9,648 nucleotides of DNA from Promethearchaeota archaeon (lineage in GTDB: Archaea; Asgardarchaeota; Lokiarchaeia; Sigynarchaeales; SOKP01). Each line of letters begins with the position of its first letter. Position 1 is the stretch's first letter. Below the pieces are notes generated by a model. The model was given only the letters and a program-made list of their open reading frames with translations. It was not told the origin of the DNA and ran no database searches. Of the stretch, positions 5,735-9,648 are shown one piece after another. The position numbers and the translations under genes are program-made. The stretch is from assembly GCA_019894875.1 (NCBI GenBank), contig JAGXNR010000101.1, forward strand, positions 1 to 9,648. The letters are read 5' to 3'.

Positions 5735-6634
5735 TCCTAACTCTCGTAAATATATCTTAAACTTTCCTAACTTACCCCCATAATTCCCTGCGGAAATCTT
5801 AAGCAATCCATCCATATCAGAAATACCTTCTATAGTTTTTCGCATTGCTAATTTTACATCATCAAGTTGAAGGCCGTTAAATACAAGTTCAGGTATCGAG
5901 TTGACTCCTTCTGGAACCTCGAATTCGTTTGGAGATACCTTACCTATAAGTGTAGGACAAAATGGGTGGTTCGTTGACGGACCTATTTCAGGATATTTAG
6001 CATCAGGGGGAACCGGTTTTGAACCTGCAGAACATACATCAAAAGTAGTACACACATCATCGAGTTCAGCCAGTATTTTAACACCCTCCCTTCCAACCTT
6101 AATCCCTGATTCAACAGAGTTGCAAAACAACCATAAATTCCCTCCCATAACGCCTTTAGCGTAAGAGATGTCTTCTTCAATTAAAAAATCGTATCCCATC
6201 ATAATTGGGATGTTAATTAGTTTTCGATTAAGTTTTTCAACGATCCATTCGTATCCGTCCCCACAATGACCTACATTATTCATCATATTAAATTTAAACT
6301 CAGTTGTTCGTGGATAATAATCAAAAACTGCAGTTGTTGGAACAACAAGAATACCCTGTCTCATTCTACGGCCGAGTTGTTCGTAAAACTTAGCAGTAGC
6401 CTTCTTACCGGTTCCAGTTACCCATAATTGAACGATTGCTCCCAACCTTCCGTCGATAGTTTCTTTTTCAGAAAGCCACCGAACAATACCTCCCTCAGCA
6501 TCTCCAAAAACTGTTGAAGGAAGCGCAGTAAATGCGTTTGTGGCTCTATTTAAAAATTCTGCGTCTTGAGCAGTGACCATTAATTGAACTACTAACCCTT
6601 CAAAAGCTTCACAATAAGTATCCACAATTTCCAT
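5732..6634 (-). CDS. ftr: Formylmethanofuran--tetrahydromethanopterin formyltransferase
   Basis: Ftr moves the formyl group from formylmethanofuran to N5 of tetrahydromethanopterin, a cytosolic step of the archaeal methanopterin-linked C1 (Wood-Ljungdahl or methanogenic) pathway. The 300-residue length fits the family (about 297). Recognisable blocks in order are MEIVDTYCEAFEG, VVPTTAVFD, GHCGDGYEW, IPIMMGYDFLIEED with GVMGGNLWLF, PSTNHPFCPT, and the diagnostic C-terminus LLKISAGNYGGKLGKFKIYL. I chose ATG at 6634 over the in-frame GTG at 6643. The TATA-like box at 6652-6664 lies 23 nt from the ATG but too close to the GTG, and the alignment begins at EIxDT. No fwd/fmd or mch neighbour is present, so ftr is stand-alone here. 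It shares an intergenic region with the divergent esterase. Methanogenesis itself is not supported by anything seen. Confidence 0.95.
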   Translation of the reverse strand: MEIVDTYCEAFEGLVVQLMVTAQDAEFLNRATNAFTALPSTVFGDAEGGIVRWLSEKETIDGRLGAIVQLWVTGTGKKATAKFYEQLGRRMRQGILVVPTTAVFDYYPRTTEFKFNMMNNVGHCGDGYEWIVEKLNRKLINIPIMMGYDFLIEEDISYAKGVMGGNLWLFCNSVESGIKVGREGVKILAELDDVCTTFDVCSAGSKPVPPDAKYPEIGPSTNHPFCPTLIGKVSPNEFEVPEGVNSIPELVFNGLQLDDVKLAMRKTIEGISDMDGLLKISAGNYGGKLGKFKIYLRELG

Positions 6635-6651
6635 TTTGCACACATCTTTAC

Positions 6652-6664
6652 TATTATATAATAC
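6652..6664 (-). promoter_or_regulatory. Archaeal TATA-like box for ftr
   Basis: On the minus strand this reads GTATTATATAATA, preceded by the purine-rich AAAGTA that could serve as a BRE. Its centre is about 23-24 nt from the ATG at 6634, implying a leaderless or nearly leaderless ftr transcript. Confidence 0.5.
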
Positions 6665-6696
6665 TACTTTATAAACAATACTTGAATTATTTGGAT

Positions 6697-6740
6697 CAAA
6701 TAAAAATATAAAATTAAAAACTTATTACCTAGTAATTAAT
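6697..6740 (+). repeat. 44-nt shared upstream element, copy A
   Basis: This intergenic block matches 8572-8615 at 40 of 44 positions without gaps. It begins with an identical CAAATAAAAATATAAAATTA, a possible BRE/TATA, and ends in a near-dyad around CTAGTAATTAAT. It lies 49 nt upstream of the esterase ATG. A TATA role would give a 5' leader of about 50 nt. Confidence 0.65.
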
Positions 6741-6789
6741 ACTAAGATATCTATTTCATTTTAGTCATTGAAAAGCTTGATGTGAAAAT

Positions 6790-8508
6790 ATGTCATTTAT
6801 GATGAAACTGGTCTATTTATTCGTCCCTTTTATCAGATTGAATAATTTAGTCAAAAGAACCGTTTCTCTGCCCATTAAACGTTTTTTTGCACCAAAAATA
6901 TCAGACCATGCTTACGAGCTTGGTGTTTGGAATAATAAAGCTACTGTCCAAACAAAATACGGTCTGTTAACTGGTTATTCAGATAAAAATACCTGGTGTT
7001 GGAAGGGAATTCCTTATGCGACTCCTCCAGTAGGGGAACTACGGTGGAAAGCACCACGTGATCCTGTTCCTTGGCTCGGAATGCGCAAAACAAAAAAATT
7101 TGGGAATACCGCAGCACAAGTAATGCCTATACTAGGTCCAATTGGTTCAGAGGATTGTCTCTACCTCAACATTTGGCGCCCTAAAAGTTCAGAAAAAGAG
7201 TTACCTGTTTATCTGTATATCCACGGGGGAGGTAACTCAATAGGAACAGCTGCTACGACCCAATACTATGGTAATGCAGCGGCGGAGAAGTCAAATTTGT
7301 TATATATTTCTGTTAACTACCGCATAGGGGCGATGGGATGGTTTATTCACCCTGCCGTGACAGGAAGTGGCTCTTTAGAAGACCAAAGTGGGAATTTTGG
7401 CACTCTTGATCTGATAAAGTCCTTGGAGTGGGTTCATGAGAACATCAGAGCATTTGGTGGTGATCCAAACAATGTAACAATTGCAGGTGAATCTGGTGGT
7501 GCTTTTAACGTGCTTTCACTCCTTGTTTCTCCCGCAGCGAAAGGACTCTTCCACCATGCTATTTCTGAAAGCGGTCTTTCACTCATCTGGAGTACTAATG
7601 ATGCCATAATCCAGAGTAACAAACTTCTTGTATCTCTCTTCGTTAAGGAACGAAAGGCTCGTAATAAAGAAGAAACGGAACAACTCATCAGCAAGATTAC
7701 GGACGATGAAATTAATGAGTATCTCCGTTCGAAATCAGCATATACAATCACAAAAAACATCCCTACTAAAGACTTTGGAATGTTAGAATGGCACACTATC
7801 TTCACTGATGGGGTTGTAATACCAGAAGAAGGGTATGGCGTATTTTCATCTGGAGAGTGGACAAACAAGGTACCTTTAATTATTGGTTGCACCAAGGATG
7901 AAATGAAGCTTTTTGGTTATTTTAGAAAAAATCCCCCGTTAAATTCACGGGAATATGATTTGGTTTGGGATTACTTTTCACTACTATGGCGTGCAAACGG
8001 CGTCGATGTCATAGCAAGTAATATGACTTCAAATAGCGATGTACCTGTCTACGCATACCGGTTTGACTGGGGAAGCCCTGATAGTGATGGTTTAAGCGTT
8101 CTGCCAGGAAATAAGGGGCAAGAATTGGGTGCTCACCACAGTGCAGAGATACCTTTCTTTTTAGGGATGGGAATGGGTGAAATAGCCATGATAATAGGAA
8201 AAACCCATACAAAGCATAACTTTCTTAGTCGTGAAAAACTAACTGACTTGTGCATGAGCTATCTAGCCAATTTTGCAAAGACAGGGAATCCTAACAGAGA
8301 AAAGTTACCTCATTGGCCTGCTTGGGATAGCACTAATGGAAAAGAAAAGATTCTTGTCCTTGACGCGGGAATCAGCGTTTTAAAGCTGTCATACCTTAGC
8401 GAGATGATCAGTGTCCGAAGTGTTCTAGATCTTATCAATTCTGAACTCGATGAACCTGAACGGGGAAAAGTGCTGGCGATGCTCGATGATTTTATACCTT
8501 TAGACTAA
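6790..8508 (+). CDS. Type-B carboxylesterase (alpha/beta hydrolase)
   Basis: A 572-residue COesterase-family protein, hydrolysing carboxylic esters by an alpha/beta-hydrolase triad. The N-terminal signature is FKGIPYA-like WKGIPYATPPVGELRW (71-86); the second type-B signature EDCLYLNIW is at 121-129. The oxyanion loop HGGG is at 145-148. The nucleophile is Ser235 in GESGGAF (canonical form GESAGA), the acid is probably Glu371 in GCTKDEM, and the base is His450 in GAHHSAEIPFF. The spacing from acid to His (79 residues) is shorter than in acetylcholinesterase-type enzymes, suggesting a reduced lid. The first 15 residues (KLVYLFVPFI) are hydrophobic, followed by basic residues, but too short for a sure signal peptide; membrane association is possible. 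Such enzymes are common in bacteria and eukaryotes and scarcer in archaea, so transfer is plausible. Natural substrate unknown. Confidence 0.92.
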   Translation: MSFMMKLVYLFVPFIRLNNLVKRTVSLPIKRFFAPKISDHAYELGVWNNKATVQTKYGLLTGYSDKNTWCWKGIPYATPPVGELRWKAPRDPVPWLGMRKTKKFGNTAAQVMPILGPIGSEDCLYLNIWRPKSSEKELPVYLYIHGGGNSIGTAATTQYYGNAAAEKSNLLYISVNYRIGAMGWFIHPAVTGSGSLEDQSGNFGTLDLIKSLEWVHENIRAFGGDPNNVTIAGESGGAFNVLSLLVSPAAKGLFHHAISESGLSLIWSTNDAIIQSNKLLVSLFVKERKARNKEETEQLISKITDDEINEYLRSKSAYTITKNIPTKDFGMLEWHTIFTDGVVIPEEGYGVFSSGEWTNKVPLIIGCTKDEMKLFGYFRKNPPLNSREYDLVWDYFSLLWRANGVDVIASNMTSNSDVPVYAYRFDWGSPDSDGLSVLPGNKGQELGAHHSAEIPFFLGMGMGEIAMIIGKTHTKHNFLSREKLTDLCMSYLANFAKTGNPNREKLPHWPAWDSTNGKEKILVLDAGISVLKLSYLSEMISVRSVLDLINSELDEPERGKVLAMLDDFIPLD

Positions 8509-8527
8509 GCTTTTTAACTAAATAATT

Positions 8528-8537
8528 CATTGCAATG
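8528..8537. repeat. Short perfect palindrome CATTGCAATG
   Basis: A ten-base perfect palindrome in the gap after the esterase stop. It lies 34 nt before the second copy of the shared 44-nt element. It could be a regulator half-site pair, but a palindrome this short is only weak evidence. Confidence 0.2.
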
Positions 8538-8571
8538 TAGAAAAACTTTAAGAGTTGCTCAAAGTCTAGAA

Positions 8572-8615
8572 CAAATAAAAATATAAAATTAATCGCTTAT
8601 TAACTAGTAATTAAT
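8572..8615 (+). repeat. 44-nt shared upstream element, copy B
   Basis: Partner of 6697-6740 at a constant offset of 1875 nt, with mismatches only at four positions. In this copy the 21-nt TTATTAACTAGTAATTAATAA (8597-8617) is a nearly perfect dyad with one mismatched pair around a central G. It ends 40 nt before the ATG at 8656. The dyad would sit just upstream of the TATA-like box near 8630. Confidence 0.65.
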
Positions 8616-8623
8616 AATAGTTT

Positions 8624-8635
8624 TATTCTATAAAC
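8624..8635 (+). promoter_or_regulatory. Possible TATA-like box for the longin-like protein gene
   Basis: TATTCTATAAAC is centred about 25 nt upstream of the ATG at 8656, fitting a leaderless start there rather than at TTG 8647. The alternative TATA is the AAATATAAAATTA inside the 44-nt repeat, which would give a leader of about 45 nt. Confidence 0.4.
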
Positions 8636-8655
8636 AACTTCATAGATTGATTATT

Positions 8656-9579
8656 ATGCCTATTGGAATATATCTCTACGAGATTGACGAATCATTTGGA
8701 CCAAATGTACTAGCAGAATATTATCTTGATCAAGAAAATAAAGTCTCTAATGACACTTTAAAGGAATTTGAAGAAAAACACATTCAAAAAGAGTTTTCAA
8801 ATACGATTTATTGGAAAGAAGATCTAAGGTATTACTCGTGGAAAATTAACGCCTCTTCTATAGAAAGAGATAATCTGTTCTTAGGTTTCGTGCTTAAGCA
8901 AGATGAGGATTTAGTTTCGTCCAAGAGTATACTAGAAAACATTGCCGAAAAGGTTATTAAAGGTTTTTCAAAGGATACAGTAAAGCTTGAATCAATTTTA
9001 CGAAATGAATTTGACTCCATCTTCACTTTAATGGAAAAATTAAAAGAACCCACCTTGATCAAAGAAACAATCAACAATAAGACAAAAAAAATGCTAGATG
9101 ATGGAAACTTACAAGAGGCTAGAGAATTGATTAATTTAGGGGAAGAAATCCCCGAAAAACTATCTGAAGAACTTAAACTGGCTGAGCAGTTACTAGCTAA
9201 CAAGTTTTATAAGAAATCAAAAAAGAGTTTTCTTAAAGCAGCAGAATTAGCGGATATAATCCAAGAAAGCGACATTGTCTCGTTTTTAACGAATAAAGCC
9301 GAACAAGTCGGAAAATTTCCGGAATTGCTTAAAGCGCAGGAATCGGTAACAAAAGATTTAGAATCTACTACTGAAGAATTAAAAAACAACAAACTACATT
9401 TATATCATGAATTGATTAAACCAATAGAATTGTTAATAAACATATCTAATTCTTTTGAGCATCATGAATTAACATCTAAATTGACTCAATTATTAAACAA
9501 CTTTAAAAGAGCAGATATATTAGCAAAAGAGTTGTTTAGCTTAGATGCAAAAATAAACGAGAGATTAGCTAATTTATAA
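8656..9579 (+). CDS. Putative longin/roadblock-like N-terminal domain protein with helical repeats
   Basis: A 307-residue protein from ATG 8656; an in-frame TTG at 8647 would add three residues but lacks support. Residues 1-105 look like a compact alpha/beta longin- or roadblock-like domain. A first strand GIYLYEIDESFGPNVLAEYY is followed by strands YYSWKINASS and NLFLGFVLKQDE, then a helix SILENIAEKVIKGF. From about 110 to the end the protein is almost wholly helical, Lys/Glu-rich, with a TPR-like stretch at 148-225 (ARELINLGEEIPEKL, FYKKSKKSFLKAAELADII, FLTNKAEQVGKF) and possible coiled-coil C-terminal helices. There is no signal peptide, membrane helix or cysteine. Longin-type domains in Asgard archaea are linked to small GTPases and trafficking-like systems; the fold and role here are inferences from pattern, not a recognised motif. 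It shares its upstream element with the esterase gene. Confidence 0.65.
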   Translation: MPIGIYLYEIDESFGPNVLAEYYLDQENKVSNDTLKEFEEKHIQKEFSNTIYWKEDLRYYSWKINASSIERDNLFLGFVLKQDEDLVSSKSILENIAEKVIKGFSKDTVKLESILRNEFDSIFTLMEKLKEPTLIKETINNKTKKMLDDGNLQEARELINLGEEIPEKLSEELKLAEQLLANKFYKKSKKSFLKAAELADIIQESDIVSFLTNKAEQVGKFPELLKAQESVTKDLESTTEELKNNKLHLYHELIKPIELLINISNSFEHHELTSKLTQLLNNFKRADILAKELFSLDAKINERLANL

Positions 9580-9592
9580 AAAATTTTCTAAT

Positions 9593-9614
9593 TAATTTGA
9601 TGTTAATCAAATTA
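9593..9614 (+). terminator. Hairpin downstream of the longin-like gene
   Basis: TAATTTGAT and ATCAAATTA form a perfect 9-bp stem with a GTTA loop, beginning 14 nt after the stop codon. No long T-run follows, so it is a weak terminator or an mRNA 3' structure; a protein-binding dyad is also possible. The remaining bases to the window end show no gene. Confidence 0.4.
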
Positions 9615-9648
9615 TTGATTATTCAGTTTCCTCTAATGTTACTTCGGG

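Noticed and set aside
5901..6164. A plus-strand open frame of 87 codons opposite ftr
   Set aside because: It overlaps the diagnostic part of Ftr on the other strand and shows no family resemblance or initiation signal.
6641..6643. GTG at 6643 as the start of ftr
   Set aside because: It would lie only about 15 nt from the TATA-like box and add three residues not needed by the family alignment; ATG at 6634 fits both promoter spacing and alignment. The GTG is not fully excluded.
7434..7895. A 153-codon open frame on the minus strand inside the esterase gene
   Set aside because: It lies wholly opposite a well-supported esterase with an intact triad, has no recognisable domain or ribosome site, and its composition follows from the codons of the real gene.
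8832..9203. A 123-codon minus-strand open frame rich in Ser and Leu
   Set aside because: It is antisense to the Lys/Glu-rich longin-like protein; the Ser/Phe/Leu bias is the expected mirror of AAA/GAA codons, so it is a shadow frame.
1..9648. CRISPR array, tRNA, rRNA or insertion sequence
   Set aside because: No regularly spaced repeats, cloverleaf-like conserved segments or transposase motifs were found, and the intergenic gaps are all short.

Overview
This AT-rich window reads as archaeal and most likely from the Asgard lineage (Lokiarchaeia-like). The evidence is fourfold. (1) An unmistakable formylmethanofuran:tetrahydromethanopterin formyltransferase (Ftr) on the minus strand, belonging to the methanopterin-linked C1 pathway. 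(2) Archaeal TATA-like boxes 23-25 nt upstream of three start codons, suggesting leaderless mRNAs. (3) An HdrD-like double-CCG iron-sulfur protein. (4) A large protein whose N-terminus looks like a longin/roadblock-type fold joined to helical repeats, an architecture common in Asgard genomes. The lineage is inferred from gene content only; no rRNA or other phylogenetic marker is present.

Region 1 (2-3637, plus strand) is a redox module. It opens with the 3' end of a flavoprotein (FAD-linked oxidase, GlcD-like) cut by the window edge, then a small OB-fold-like protein, then a complete second copy of the flavoprotein (about 60% identical to the first over the shared tail by hand alignment). Four bases later comes an HdrD/GlcF-like protein with two N-terminal Fe-S motifs and two complete CCG domains. 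The full flavoprotein and the HdrD-like protein should form a FAD/Fe-S oxidoreductase passing electrons between a small organic substrate and a thiol/disulfide or another carrier; the substrate cannot be read from the sequence.

Region 2 (3670-4915) holds two FMN proteins: an Isf-like iron-sulfur flavoprotein, close behind the HdrD-like gene, and a separately transcribed flavodoxin. The 172-nt gap between them has a perfect 16-nt palindrome, a second inverted repeat and a leaderless promoter. Region 3 (5030-5707) is a transglutaminase-like protease-fold protein preceded by a five-codon ORF with a better ribosome site than the gene itself. It converges on ftr across a 24-nt gap with an oligo-A/oligo-T hairpin that can serve as terminator in both directions.

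Region 4 (6634-9648): ftr diverges from a type-B carboxylesterase with an intact catalytic triad. This is followed by the longin-like/helical protein. The DNA upstream of these last two genes carries a 44-nt near-identical repeat (40/44 matches, no gaps) containing an imperfect dyad, which suggests common control of the esterase and the longin-like protein. No tRNA, rRNA, CRISPR or insertion sequence was seen, and no gene-free stretch exceeds about 175 nt.
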